Assembly: GCA_964625145.1 (NCBI GenBank)
Contig: CAZVAQ010000067.1
Location: 1-18,167 of the forward strand
Length of the DNA stretch: 18,167 bases
Direction: 5' to 3'
Source: CAYTRP01 sp964625145
GTDB lineage: Bacteria > Sumerlaeota > Sumerlaeia > SLMS01 > JAHLLQ01
In this document: positions 1 through 8,986 of the stretch, piece by piece
Layout: each line of letters begins with the position of its first letter
Position numbering within the stretch: position 1 is the stretch's first letter
Made by a program: the position numbers and the translations under genes
The notes under the pieces: model-generated
What the model was told of the DNA's origin: nothing
The model's input: the letters and a program-made list of their open reading frames with translations, nothing else
Database searches by the model: none

Positions 1-3
1 GCG

Positions 4-2184
4 TTGGCGCCGGAGCTGCGCGCGGCGTTGGTCGCCCGCGGCATCGAGCGGCCATGGTCCCACCAGGCCGAGGCCATCGACCACGCTGTCCACGGGCGCG
101 ACGTCGTGATCGTGACGCCGACAGCCAGCGGCAAGTCGCTGTGCTACAACGTGCCGATCATCCAGTCGGTGCTGGAGAATCCCGAGGCGCGCGCTCTGTA
201 CCTGTTCCCCACAAAGGCGCTGAGCCACGACCAATACCACGAGGTCCACGGGTTGGCGTCGGCCTGTGGACGCGACATCAAGGTATACACTTACGACGGC
301 GACACGCCACCGGCCACGCGGCGCGCGCTGCGCAATGCCGGGCATCTGGTCATCACCAATCCGGACATGCTGCATTGCGGGATACTGCCGCATCACACGA
401 ACTGGATCCGCCTGTTCGAGAATCTTCGATATGTCGTGATCGACGAACTGCACCAATACCGCGGCGTATTCGGCAGCCATCTGGCCAACGTGATGCGGCG
501 CCTGCACCGGTTGTGCGACTTCTATGGCGCAAAGCCCACATTCCTGTGCTGCTCCGCAACGATTGGCAATCCGGCGGGTTTGGCGAAGGAACTCGTTGGC
601 CGCGAATTCACCGAGATTTCCGACAGCGGCGCGCCGACGGGCGAGCGCGTCTTTGTCTTCTACAATCCGCCGGTCGTGAACAAGGAACTGAACGTGCGCA
701 AGTCCGTGCGGCTGGAAGCGAGCCGCATCGCCGCGCGCTTCATCGCGGGCGGGCACCAGACGATCGTGTTCGGTTCCTCGCGCACTCAGGTCGAGGTGAT
801 GACGACCTACCTGAAGCGAATGATGAAGCGGCTGCACCGCGATCCGGAGCGGATCTGCGGTTACCGGTCGGGATATTTGCCCACGGAGCGACGCAACATC
901 GAGCAGGGCATCAAGTCCGGCCATGTGTTGGGCGTCGTGTCGACCAATGCGTTGGAGCTGGGGATCGACATTGGCGGTTTGGACGTATCCATCCTGGCGG
1001 GTTATCCGGGCAACATCGCCAGCGCGTGGCAACAGGCAGGCCGCGCAGGGCGCAAGGGCACGACGTCGCTCTCCATCTATGTCGGCGGCAATGGGCCACT
1101 GGACCAATTCCTGATGGCGCATCCGGGATACTTCTTCGGCACCTCGCCGGAGTGCGCCGTCATCAATCCTGACAACCTGACCATCCTGGCCTCGCATCTG
1201 AAGTGCGGCGCGTTTGAGCTCCCATTCGGAGAGGACGAAACCCTTGGGGCGCTGAACCCGCGGCCGCTGCTGCAGGCACTGGAGGACGAGCACGTCGTGC
1301 GTTACAGCGGCGGGCGGTGGCATTATTCGGCGGATTCGTATCCGGCGGAGAATGTCAGCCTGCGCACGGGCGTGAACCAGAACTTCATCGTGCTCGACAC
1401 CGGGAACAACAACAAGGTCCTGGGAGAGGTGGACTACAACGCCGCGCCGTTCCTGATTCACGATCACGCGATCTACATCCACAACGCGGTGACCTATTAC
1501 GTCGAGAAGCTGGAGTGGGACCGCCGCACTGCGTATGTGCGCCAACGCCATGTCGATTACTACACCGACGCGGAGGCGAGCACGGCGATCCAGGTGCTCT
1601 CCGTCGACCAGGACCTGCCGGCCGATGGCGCGGCCGGGCTGCTGCAGGCGCGCCGGTTCGGCGACATCGCCGTCACCACCGTCGTTGCGAAGTTCAAGAA
1701 GGTGAAATTCGAGACGCACGAATCCATCGGCTACGGCGATGTGACGGTGCCGCAGTTGGAGATCCAGACCGAGGCGATGTGGTACTCATTCCGCCCCGAC
1801 CTGACGAATCGCATGAAGGCCGCGGGCCACGACATCGCGCCTGCCCTGCAGGGATTGGCGGGACTGCTGCGCAATACGCTCCCTTTTGCGATCATGTGCG
1901 ACACGCGCGACATCGGCGTGGTGGCGCAACTTCGTTCGCCACACGACCAACGCCCATCAATCATCGTATTCGACCGTTTCCCCGGTGGAATCGGTCTGGC
2001 GCGGCGGCATTTCGCCAACGACCGGCCGGTGCTGGAGGCATGCCTGGACATTGTGCGTGCTTGCCCCTGCGAAGGGGGCTGCCCCAGTTGTGTCGGCCCG
2101 GTGCTGGAATCCGGCGCCGGAGCCCGCGCGGCCACGCGCCATCTGCTGGAGCAGACGCTCTCCACTTCCGCCAGGACAGACTGA
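4..2184 (+). CDS. mrfA: MrfA/YprA-type DEAD/H-box DNA helicase (5' end possibly cut by window edge)
   Basis: Superfamily 2 helicase of the MrfA/YprA (Hrq1-like) group, whose Bacillus member acts in repair of mitomycin-type DNA damage. In 726 visible residues: Walker A with TASGKS at 40-45, a DELH box at 147-150 (more often DEVH or DEAH), SAT motif at 184-186, and the second RecA lobe with STNALELGID followed by QAGRAGR at 344-350. The C-terminal third is the MrfA-specific domain and ends in a metal-binding-like cluster of Cys687, Cys689, Cys693 and Cys696. The frame is open to the first base and the TTG at position 4 is only the first possible start, so a short N-terminal piece may lie outside the window. 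The length is close to that of complete homologues, so little is missing. The next gene follows after 6 bp. Family assignment is firm; the repair role is inferred from the family. Confidence 0.9.
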   Translation: MAPELRAALVARGIERPWSHQAEAIDHAVHGRDVVIVTPTASGKSLCYNVPIIQSVLENPEARALYLFPTKALSHDQYHEVHGLASACGRDIKVYTYDGDTPPATRRALRNAGHLVITNPDMLHCGILPHHTNWIRLFENLRYVVIDELHQYRGVFGSHLANVMRRLHRLCDFYGAKPTFLCCSATIGNPAGLAKELVGREFTEISDSGAPTGERVFVFYNPPVVNKELNVRKSVRLEASRIAARFIAGGHQTIVFGSSRTQVEVMTTYLKRMMKRLHRDPERICGYRSGYLPTERRNIEQGIKSGHVLGVVSTNALELGIDIGGLDVSILAGYPGNIASAWQQAGRAGRKGTTSLSIYVGGNGPLDQFLMAHPGYFFGTSPECAVINPDNLTILASHLKCGAFELPFGEDETLGALNPRPLLQALEDEHVVRYSGGRWHYSADSYPAENVSLRTGVNQNFIVLDTGNNNKVLGEVDYNAAPFLIHDHAIYIHNAVTYYVEKLEWDRRTAYVRQRHVDYYTDAEASTAIQVLSVDQDLPADGAAGLLQARRFGDIAVTTVVAKFKKVKFETHESIGYGDVTVPQLEIQTEAMWYSFRPDLTNRMKAAGHDIAPALQGLAGLLRNTLPFAIMCDTRDIGVVAQLRSPHDQRPSIIVFDRFPGGIGLARRHFANDRPVLEACLDIVRACPCEGGCPSCVGPVLESGAGARAATRHLLEQTLSTSARTD

Positions 2185-2190
2185 CAATCC

Positions 2191-3054
2191 ATGCATTCCG
2201 AGAACCGCAGTGTCGACATACCCGGCGGCTCCGTGCGCGTGCGGGTGGCGGAGGGCAATGAACCCATCGCGCTACTGTTGCACGGCGGCCCCGGCGGCAC
2301 GGATTACCTCTTCAAGTTCTTCGCCCGCCCGTTGCAGATGATGGGTTGGCGCGCGGTCAGCTTCATCCAACGCGGCTCCCCCGGCTCGCCCAGCGATGGT
2401 CCCTTCACGATCGACGCGATGGTCGATGATGTGGAGCGCGTGCGGGAATCGCTTGGCGCGGATGGCGAAAAGATCGCCATCGTCGGCCATTCGTGGGGCG
2501 GATTGCTGGCGACATGCTATGCCGCGCGCCATCCGGAGCGCATCGCGCGGTTGGCGTTGATTTGTCCCGTCGGTCCTGATGACAAATGGCGCGGTCCGTT
2601 TCGCCGCGAGATACGGCGGCGCTTGTCACCCGCCGATGTCGCCATCACGGATGAGTTGCTGGCCGAGGCCAACAAGCAATCCGACCCGCAAGCCCGCGCG
2701 CAGTTGTTGGTCAAGCGCGCCGCCATCGAGATGATGACCTATTACTCCCCCCATCATCGCGAGGGGAAGCCCGGCCTGGCACACCTGGAGATTCGCGTGC
2801 GCGAGGCGATCCTGGATGACATGTCGCGGTTGTATTCAACGTTGGGTTGGAGTGACGGACTCAACGATTTGTCCTGTCCGACGGCGGTGCTGTTTGGAAT
2901 GGACGACACGATTCCCAACTTTGTGGCGGAGCAATACCGCGATCTGCTCCCCGACCCACTCGTGATGGGGCTGGAACGTTGCGGCCATTTCCCATGGATG
3001 GAAGAAGAGCAGATTTTCTGGCGGAGCTTTGAGGTGGCGTTCACGTCGGGGTGA
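2191..3054 (+). CDS. Alpha/beta hydrolase, proline iminopeptidase-like (peptidase S33 type)
   Basis: A 287-residue cytoplasmic alpha/beta hydrolase with no signal peptide or membrane segment. The HGGPGG oxyanion motif (31-36) is characteristic of prolyl aminopeptidases and their relatives. A QRGSPGS segment sits where that family usually has DQRGxGxS. The nucleophile elbow GHSWGG (99-104) puts the catalytic serine at 101. FGMDD (235-239) supplies the likely acid and CGHFPW (264-269) the catalytic His266. The helical cap lies between about 125 and 215. Substrate cannot be read from sequence: N-terminal proline release is one option, and other amide or ester hydrolases share the motifs. The ATG lies 6 bp after the helicase stop, so the two are probably co-transcribed although no functional link is evident. 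It converges on the following gene with about 40 bp between. Confidence 0.85.
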   Translation: MHSENRSVDIPGGSVRVRVAEGNEPIALLLHGGPGGTDYLFKFFARPLQMMGWRAVSFIQRGSPGSPSDGPFTIDAMVDDVERVRESLGADGEKIAIVGHSWGGLLATCYAARHPERIARLALICPVGPDDKWRGPFRREIRRRLSPADVAITDELLAEANKQSDPQARAQLLVKRAAIEMMTYYSPHHREGKPGLAHLEIRVREAILDDMSRLYSTLGWSDGLNDLSCPTAVLFGMDDTIPNFVAEQYRDLLPDPLVMGLERCGHFPWMEEEQIFWRSFEVAFTSG

Positions 3055-3094
3055 GGCTTGTGGGATGAGGCAGCAAGCTGCACGCACTCCAAAC

Positions 3095-6000
3095 CTACCG
3101 CGCGTCCCCCAGCGTCGCCAGCAGCGCGTCCTCCAGCGTCACGCGGTCGCGGCGTGCGGTGGGGTGCGGGATTGAGTCGGCCAGCACACGCCAACCTTCT
3201 TCGCCGATGCGCGCGAAGCGGTAGAGCAATCGCGTCTGGCCGTTTGCGGCGAGAATGCGTTCTGCCTCTTCGCCGGCATCCACGGGAATCTCCCACACCT
3301 GGCCTTCCCAGCGACGGCGCAGCTCGGCCGGCGGGCCACTGAAGAGCAATCGGCCGCGCTGGAGAATGCCGACTGCGGCGCACGATTCTTCCAGGTCCTC
3401 CACAAGGTGCGTGGAGAAGATGACAGTGCGTGTCTGCGCCAGGCGTGAAAGAAGCAGGCGCACGGAGACGCGTTCGACGGGATCGAGTCCCGCGGTCGGC
3501 TCGTCCACCAACACGATCGGCGGCGCCGCGATGAGCACGCGTGCAATCCCGGCGCGTTGCTTCATGCCGCCGGAGAATGTGCCGACGCGTTCGTTCATGA
3601 CATGCTCGAGGTGCACTTCCTCGACGGCGCGCTGGATTGCCATGCGCCGTGTGCGCGCGTCGGACAATCCCGCCAATGCCTGGAGCCGCTTGGCGAGCGG
3701 CCCCTCGGGGCCATCGATGCGTTGCGCGCGCACGACGGTTTGCGCGGTCCATGTGGCGAAGTAATCGAGATACTGCGCCAATGTCATCCACTCCGTGTGG
3801 CCATGCACCTGTGGCAAATAACCAACGAGCGGCGCCAGCGACTCGCCACCGATGCGATGCGGCACGCCAAAAAGCGACACCGTGCCGCGCGTGGGTTCCA
3901 TCAAGCCGGTCAGGCATCGCATCAGTGTTGTCTTGCCGGCGCCGTTGGGACCAAGCAGGCCGTAGAGTCCCCGCTCGATCTCGAGTGTGATCCCTTCAAG
4001 AGCCACGTGACCCTGTGGCGGAACATGGCCCAGGGGGATTCCCTTGTGCGGCAGATAACGCCGCAGCGACTTCATTCCACCTGCCGGGAAAATGACGTGC
4101 AAGTTGGAGACGCGAACGGGTGGCGCGTCCTCATCGATGCCACTTGAAATCATGGGTGGAAAGGAACTGACGGCCTCGCCGGAATCTTCCCGGGCAGGAA
4201 TTGGCGCGGGGCGGCCGTTCAACGCGCTGATGATCACCCGCAGGTCACCGAACACGCGGCGCGGCAAGCGCCAAAGCTCGACGATGAGCCGGACCGGCGT
4301 CCGCCATCCAAACCACACGATCCATCGGATGCCGCGCCAGATTGAGCGAAGATCCGTCGTGATAGCGCGCCACAACTCGGTGCGATACCCACGGGACCAG
4401 ATTCCCAGCGGCGCGCTGATCAGCAACGCGAAGCGATTGGCGATGCTCTCGGTGCCGAGGCCAAGTGTGTTGATGACGCGCGCCACCTTCGGATAGGCCC
4501 ATCGGACAAAGTCATCGCCGATCATGTAGAAGCACGGCAGGACAATGAGCGTCAGCAGTGTGGCGCTGGACAGACCGCCCACCACGGTGACCGCAACGGG
4601 GCGCCATTGGGAGCCTTCCTCGCCGGAAATGGCGAGGGGGAGCAGCCCCAGCGTCGTCGTGAGGAAGGTCATGAGGATGGGACGCAGGCGTTGATCCGCT
4701 GCTTGAAACACAGCGCGGATACGGCGAAAGCCACGGTCACGCTGGTATCGCAACACGGTGTCCATCAGGACGATGCCATTGTTCACGGCGAGTCCATTGA
4801 GCAGGATCACGCCAAACGCGGCGAGTTCATCAAACGGCAAGCCAGTCAATGCCAGCGCGAGCACGATGCCTATGACCATCAGCGGGTTGGTCATAACGAT
4901 GGTCAGCGGAATCCAGAAGGATTCGAACACGGCAGCCATCACGACATAGATGAGAATGACGGCGGCAATGAGGACGAACTGGAAGTCTTCCTGCTGCTGT
5001 TCGAGCTGCCGCTGCGTGCCACCAAATTCGATCTGCACGCCGGCGGGGTTGGGGACCTGCTTGATGGCCTCGTTGACGAAGTCCAGCAAACGCCCCTGGT
5101 CGGTGCCGGGCACCCAGAAGTACTCCAGTTCAAGGCTGCTTTGGCGATCGGTGCGGCTCCGTCCGCCGGACAGATTACCCGCGCGCATGTGGGTCAATTC
5201 GCCAAGAGGGACGGTCGATCCGGTTGGTGTATAGATCGCCAGGTCGCGCACATAGGCAAGCGTCGGGTCATCCTGCGATCCCTTCACCGTGATGGCGACG
5301 TCGGTGCGGTTCTCGCCGTCGCGCAGGACGAGGCTGGAGATCTGGCCACTGGCGCGGGTGATGCCTATATACTGACCGAGGGACTGGCTGTTGACGCCAA
5401 ACTGCGAGGAACGCTGGCGATCGATCACCGCGTCGTACACGGGTTGGTTTCGTTCCGACACGATGCCGACGCGGGTAATGGCGGGATGGGCCTCGATTGC
5501 CTGCCCCAAGCGGGACGCGTATTCCTCGATCTGGCGAATCTCCAGCGCCTTCAGCGTCATCATGCCCCGGTCGCCCACCATCTGGACGCTTTCCTCCATG
5601 GGGCGATTGGGGGGACGCAGGGAAACCTCCGCGCCAGGCACATCCCCGACGAACTCGACGATCGTCCCCTGGATTTCGGAGAGACTGCGTCCTGTCGGGC
5701 GTTCCCGCGGCCTGTGCAGCTCGACGTTGATGTTGGCCGTTTCGCCGCTGATCCATGCACCAAAGCGGCGAATGTCGGGATGTTCGCGCAGGCGCTCCTC
5801 GACGGGTCGAACCGCGTCGGCGGTCTCGGAAGTCAGCGAACCCGGCGGCATGATCAGGAAGAAGCGAAACGAATCGCGCTGCTGGCTGCGGTCTGTGGCG
5901 GCTTCGTTGACGGTGCGGCACGCCTCCAGAAAGACGAAGGCCAGAACCACCGCGATGATCAACAGAACGCGGCCGCGGTGACGAAGGGCGGACTTGAGCA

Positions 6001-7558
6001 GGAATCGATATCCTTCGCGCAGGCGGCTGTTTGTGCCACCAACACCTCCGCCCAACCGGCGGCGGTGGCGTCCCGTCGGCGAAACCGTACGCAGCGCCAG
6101 GCCCGTCAACATGGCCGACAAGGAGACCGCAACCAACAACGAGAGCAACAGTGGAAAGACCAAAGCAAGCGCGGGCTCGCGGATGATCATCGCGAAGTCG
6201 CTGTCAAGGAAGACGAAGGGGATGAATGGAACGCAACTCGTCAGCGTGGAGGCAAGCAGGGCTCGGCCAACTTCGTCACCACCGATCGAGGCCGACGTCA
6301 CCGCATCAAGCCGCCGGCTGAAGTAGAGGCGGAAGCAATTCTCGACCACGACGATCGAGTTGTCCACCAACATCCCCACCGCCAACGCCAGGCCGATGAT
6401 AGAGAAGATGTTGATCGACATGTCGAAAGCGAGGAACAGGTTGAAGACCGAGAGGATGCAGATCGGGACGGAGAGGAAAATGATGAGGGAGATGCGCCAG
6501 GACCGGAAGAAGACCAGCGGCACGAGCAGCGCCAGGAAGGCACCGACCAGCGCGAGTTGCTGAACCTCGCCAAGGGCGTCCTCCACCATCTCCGCGATGT
6601 CCATCTCGATGCGAAGCCGCGTGCCGGGTGGAAGGCGATCGTTGAGATCGTCCACGACCGATCGCACAGTCTTGGCAATGGCAATGAGGTTCTCGCCCTC
6701 CTCGCGCTGGAGGTTTGCCCCGATGGCACGATAGCCATTGGAACGATAAATCGACCCGGCAGTGGCGAGTCCCTCCCGGACAATCGCCACATCCTCCAGG
6801 GTGACTATGCCCTCCGCATCCACCGGCAGGCGACGCAGTTCCTCCACATTGTGGACGCGATTGGCCAGCCGCACATAATGCGTCTCGCCCGGCACCTTGA
6901 GCGAGCCCAGATACGTATCATCAGCGCCGGCCGCTTGGATCCGGGAAAATACCTGGCCGAACTCCAGGCCAAAGCCCGACAACCGGTCGGGATCGATCTC
7001 CACCTCGGCGCTGTCGGCGGCCATGCCGCCGACTTCAACCTGGGCCACGCCGGAGATGCTCTTGAGCGCCGGCTCGACGGTGCGCCGCATCAGTTCCTGC
7101 AGGAGTTGCTGGTCGTCCCCCTCCAGCGAGACCTCCATCAGGTAGTTCTTGAAGCTGTCCGTGCTGAAGGGAACGACGTTGATGACCGTGCGCCGGTCAG
7201 ACAGGCCGATCTGGAAGCTGGTTAGGCGCTCCTCCAGGTCGAGCGTCGAGAAGCGGATGTCTGTCCCTTGTTCGAACTCCGCCTGGATCCATGCGCCCCA
7301 GTTGCCCGAATGCGAGCGGATGTGCTTCACGCGCGGCAACTCCGCGATGATGCCTTCGACGGGCTTGGTGAGTTCCTCGACAATCTCCTCCGCACTGGAG
7401 CCGGGGCGACTGACCCACACGCCGAGGCCGGGAACGGTGATGTCGGGGATGAGTTGGAGAGGAAGACGCGTGTAGGCGATCGCGCCAAGCAGCACGAGCG
7501 CCACGAAGACCATGAGAGTCGTGACGGGACGCTGGACCGAAACGACTGAGAGCTTCAT
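3095..7558 (-). CDS. RND efflux permease fused to an ABC transporter ATPase
   Basis: One uninterrupted 1487-codon frame. Residues 1 to about 1035 are a full RND permease: N-terminal membrane helix (about 12-30), first periplasmic region, helices 2-6 from about 332 with GMLVDN at 395-400 in TM4, second periplasmic region (about 548-858), and helices 8-12 with AVNNGIV at 924-930. Residues 1036-1145 are a Trp/Arg-rich linker. Residues 1146-1487 are a complete ABC ATPase: Walker A GPNGAGKT (1203-1210), Q-loop Gln1250, signature FSGGMKQR (1328-1335), Walker B ending LVDEP (1350-1354), H-loop His1384, and a tail like that of ABC-2-type export ATPases. RND pumps normally use proton flow, so an attached ATPase is unexpected. 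No membrane-fusion protein, outer-membrane channel or separate ABC permease lies in the window. The gene begins 57 bp after clpX, with only a weak ribosome-binding site. Both domain calls are firm; how they work together is unknown. Confidence 0.93.
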   Translation of the reverse strand: MKLSVVSVQRPVTTLMVFVALVLLGAIAYTRLPLQLIPDITVPGLGVWVSRPGSSAEEIVEELTKPVEGIIAELPRVKHIRSHSGNWGAWIQAEFEQGTDIRFSTLDLEERLTSFQIGLSDRRTVINVVPFSTDSFKNYLMEVSLEGDDQQLLQELMRRTVEPALKSISGVAQVEVGGMAADSAEVEIDPDRLSGFGLEFGQVFSRIQAAGADDTYLGSLKVPGETHYVRLANRVHNVEELRRLPVDAEGIVTLEDVAIVREGLATAGSIYRSNGYRAIGANLQREEGENLIAIAKTVRSVVDDLNDRLPPGTRLRIEMDIAEMVEDALGEVQQLALVGAFLALLVPLVFFRSWRISLIIFLSVPICILSVFNLFLAFDMSINIFSIIGLALAVGMLVDNSIVVVENCFRLYFSRRLDAVTSASIGGDEVGRALLASTLTSCVPFIPFVFLDSDFAMIIREPALALVFPLLLSLLVAVSLSAMLTGLALRTVSPTGRHRRRLGGGVGGTNSRLREGYRFLLKSALRHRGRVLLIIAVVLAFVFLEACRTVNEAATDRSQQRDSFRFFLIMPPGSLTSETADAVRPVEERLREHPDIRRFGAWISGETANINVELHRPRERPTGRSLSEIQGTIVEFVGDVPGAEVSLRPPNRPMEESVQMVGDRGMMTLKALEIRQIEEYASRLGQAIEAHPAITRVGIVSERNQPVYDAVIDRQRSSQFGVNSQSLGQYIGITRASGQISSLVLRDGENRTDVAITVKGSQDDPTLAYVRDLAIYTPTGSTVPLGELTHMRAGNLSGGRSRTDRQSSLELEYFWVPGTDQGRLLDFVNEAIKQVPNPAGVQIEFGGTQRQLEQQQEDFQFVLIAAVILIYVVMAAVFESFWIPLTIVMTNPLMVIGIVLALALTGLPFDELAAFGVILLNGLAVNNGIVLMDTVLRYQRDRGFRRIRAVFQAADQRLRPILMTFLTTTLGLLPLAISGEEGSQWRPVAVTVVGGLSSATLLTLIVLPCFYMIGDDFVRWAYPKVARVINTLGLGTESIANRFALLISAPLGIWSRGYRTELWRAITTDLRSIWRGIRWIVWFGWRTPVRLIVELWRLPRRVFGDLRVIISALNGRPAPIPAREDSGEAVSSFPPMISSGIDEDAPPVRVSNLHVIFPAGGMKSLRRYLPHKGIPLGHVPPQGHVALEGITLEIERGLYGLLGPNGAGKTTLMRCLTGLMEPTRGTVSLFGVPHRIGGESLAPLVGYLPQVHGHTEWMTLAQYLDYFATWTAQTVVRAQRIDGPEGPLAKRLQALAGLSDARTRRMAIQRAVEEVHLEHVMNERVGTFSGGMKQRAGIARVLIAAPPIVLVDEPTAGLDPVERVSVRLLLSRLAQTRTVIFSTHLVEDLEESCAAVGILQRGRLLFSGPPAELRRRWEGQVWEIPVDAGEEAERILAANGQTRLLYRFARIGEEGWRVLADSIPHPTARRDRVTLEDALLATLGDAR

Positions 7559-7615
7559 CGGCGCGGCGCCCTTTCGCAGCGCCCGGGTCAGCTTACCGGA
7601 CCGGATTCGGGAGCG

Positions 7616-8902
7616 TCAGGCGGACTTCTTCTCGCGCTTCAGGAGGATCGGCTCCTCCAAGCCATTCACCACGGATTCGGTGATGCGCACCTGGCTGATC
7701 TCCGATGACATGGAGGGCAGGTCGAACATGAGGTCCATCATGAGCTTTTCCATGATGGCGCGCAGTCCGCGGGCGCCGGTCTCCATGTCCACGGCCTGAC
7801 GCGCTATGGCTTGCAGAGCCGGCTCGTCGACGCGCAGTTCGACGCCGTCGATCTCGAACAGCTTGGCGTATTGCTTCACCAGCGCGTTCTTCGGCTCGGT
7901 CAGGATCTGCATCAGTTCCTTCTCGCCGAGGTTCTCAAGGGTCGTCACGATGGGGAAACGGCCGATGAACTCCGGGATCATGCCGAACTTCAGCAGGTCC
8001 TGGTGCTCGACGCGCGAGAGGATCTCGCCGGCGTCCCATTCCTTGCGGCTCTTCACGTCGGCGCCGAATCCCATGGTGCGCTGCTCGGTGCGGCTGCGAA
8101 TGACATCCAGCAACCCGCTGAATGCCCCACCCGCGATGAACAGGATGTTCGTCGTGTCCATCCGGATGTATTCCTGGTGCGGGTGCTTGCGGCCACCGGT
8201 GGGCGGGATGTTCGCCACCGTTCCTTCCAGGATCTTCAGGAGCGCCTGCTGCACGCCCTCGCCGGAAACGTCGCGCGTGATGGAGACATTCTGGGTCGTG
8301 CGGTTGATCTTGTCGATCTCGTCGACATAGACGATGCCGCGCTGGGCCTTCTCCAGGTCGCCGTCGGCATTCTGCAGCAAACGCAGCAGGATGTTCTCCA
8401 CGTCCTCGCCGACGTAGCCCGCCTGGGTCAGCGTCGTGGCGTCGGCGATGGCGAACGGCACGTCAAGGATGCGCGCCAAGGTTTGCGCGAGCAACGTCTT
8501 GCCCGAGCCGGTGGGCCCGATCAGCAGGATGTTTGACTTCTGGATCTCGACATCATCATCCTTGGTCTTTGCCAGGATGCGCTTGTAGTGGTTGTAGACC
8601 GCGACGGCCAGCGCGCGCTTCGGCCGCGTTTGCGAAACAACATAGTTGTCGAGCGCCTCGTAGATCTTCTCCGGCGTGGGCAGCTTGCTCAGCATCTCCA
8701 GCGCGGTGTCGTGCGATTCATCCTCCGCCGCGGCAGGCTTGTGCTCCACCTGGATCTGCTCACGCTGCAGCCGGTCATTGCACGTGCGCACACACTCGTC
8801 ACAGATGTAGACGGAAGTGCCGGTCTCCTTGTTGCTGAGGCCCTTGAACAGCGTGCGGACCTGATGTTGGTCCCGGCCGCAGAAGGAGCATTTCAATCGC
8901 AT
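7616..8902 (-). CDS. clpX: ATP-dependent Clp protease ATP-binding subunit ClpX
   Basis: AAA+ unfoldase that recognises substrates and feeds them to the ClpP protease in the cytoplasm. The 428 residues have the ordinary ClpX plan: an N-terminal zinc-binding domain with Cys5, Cys8, Cys34 and Cys37; Walker A GPTGSGKT (129-136); the pore-loop GYVG (162-165); Walker B VDEID (193-197); the RKH pore motif (238-240); an MGFG loop (277-280) at the ClpP-docking position; and the sensor-2 motif GARGLR (386-391). All catalytic features are intact. The start is supported by AAGGA 8 nt upstream of the ATG. clpP is not adjacent, unlike the common tig-clpP-clpX order; here clpX follows plsY after 84 bp and precedes the RND-ABC gene. 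Confidence 0.97.
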   Translation of the reverse strand: MRLKCSFCGRDQHQVRTLFKGLSNKETGTSVYICDECVRTCNDRLQREQIQVEHKPAAAEDESHDTALEMLSKLPTPEKIYEALDNYVVSQTRPKRALAVAVYNHYKRILAKTKDDDVEIQKSNILLIGPTGSGKTLLAQTLARILDVPFAIADATTLTQAGYVGEDVENILLRLLQNADGDLEKAQRGIVYVDEIDKINRTTQNVSITRDVSGEGVQQALLKILEGTVANIPPTGGRKHPHQEYIRMDTTNILFIAGGAFSGLLDVIRSRTEQRTMGFGADVKSRKEWDAGEILSRVEHQDLLKFGMIPEFIGRFPIVTTLENLGEKELMQILTEPKNALVKQYAKLFEIDGVELRVDEPALQAIARQAVDMETGARGLRAIMEKLMMDLMFDLPSMSSEISQVRITESVVNGLEEPILLKREKKSA

Positions 8903-8910
8903 GGTTCTGG

Positions 8911-8915
8911 TCCTT
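8911..8915 (-). promoter_or_regulatory. Ribosome-binding site of clpX
   Basis: AAGGA on the - strand, 8 nt before the ATG at 8902. It is the clearest Shine-Dalgarno match in the 84-bp plsY-clpX gap and fixes the clpX start so that the zinc finger lies at the N-terminus. Confidence 0.6.
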
Positions 8916-8986
8916 GTCGCTCTGGTGAGCCTCTTGAAGGGTTCCGCCCCCCGGCTTGACGCGCAACGGGAATCGGAGAGGAAAGC

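Noticed and set aside
1317..2261. 314-codon + strand frame within the helicase gene
   Set aside because: Overlaps the C-terminal part of the helicase in another frame; Arg/Gly/Ala-rich with no motif.
3070..3081. Inverted repeat GCAGCAAGCTGC in the convergent gap, possible terminator
   Set aside because: The stem is only 4-5 bp with almost no loop and no T-run on either strand.
2754..3917. 387-codon - strand frame over the hydrolase and the end of the ABC domain
   Set aside because: Arg-rich shadow composition, and it conflicts with two strongly supported genes.
4607..7225. 872-codon open frame on the + strand opposite the RND permease
   Set aside because: It is an antisense shadow of a high-GC gene: rich in His, Arg, Gln and Asp without domain structure, while the - strand frame has unmistakable RND motifs.
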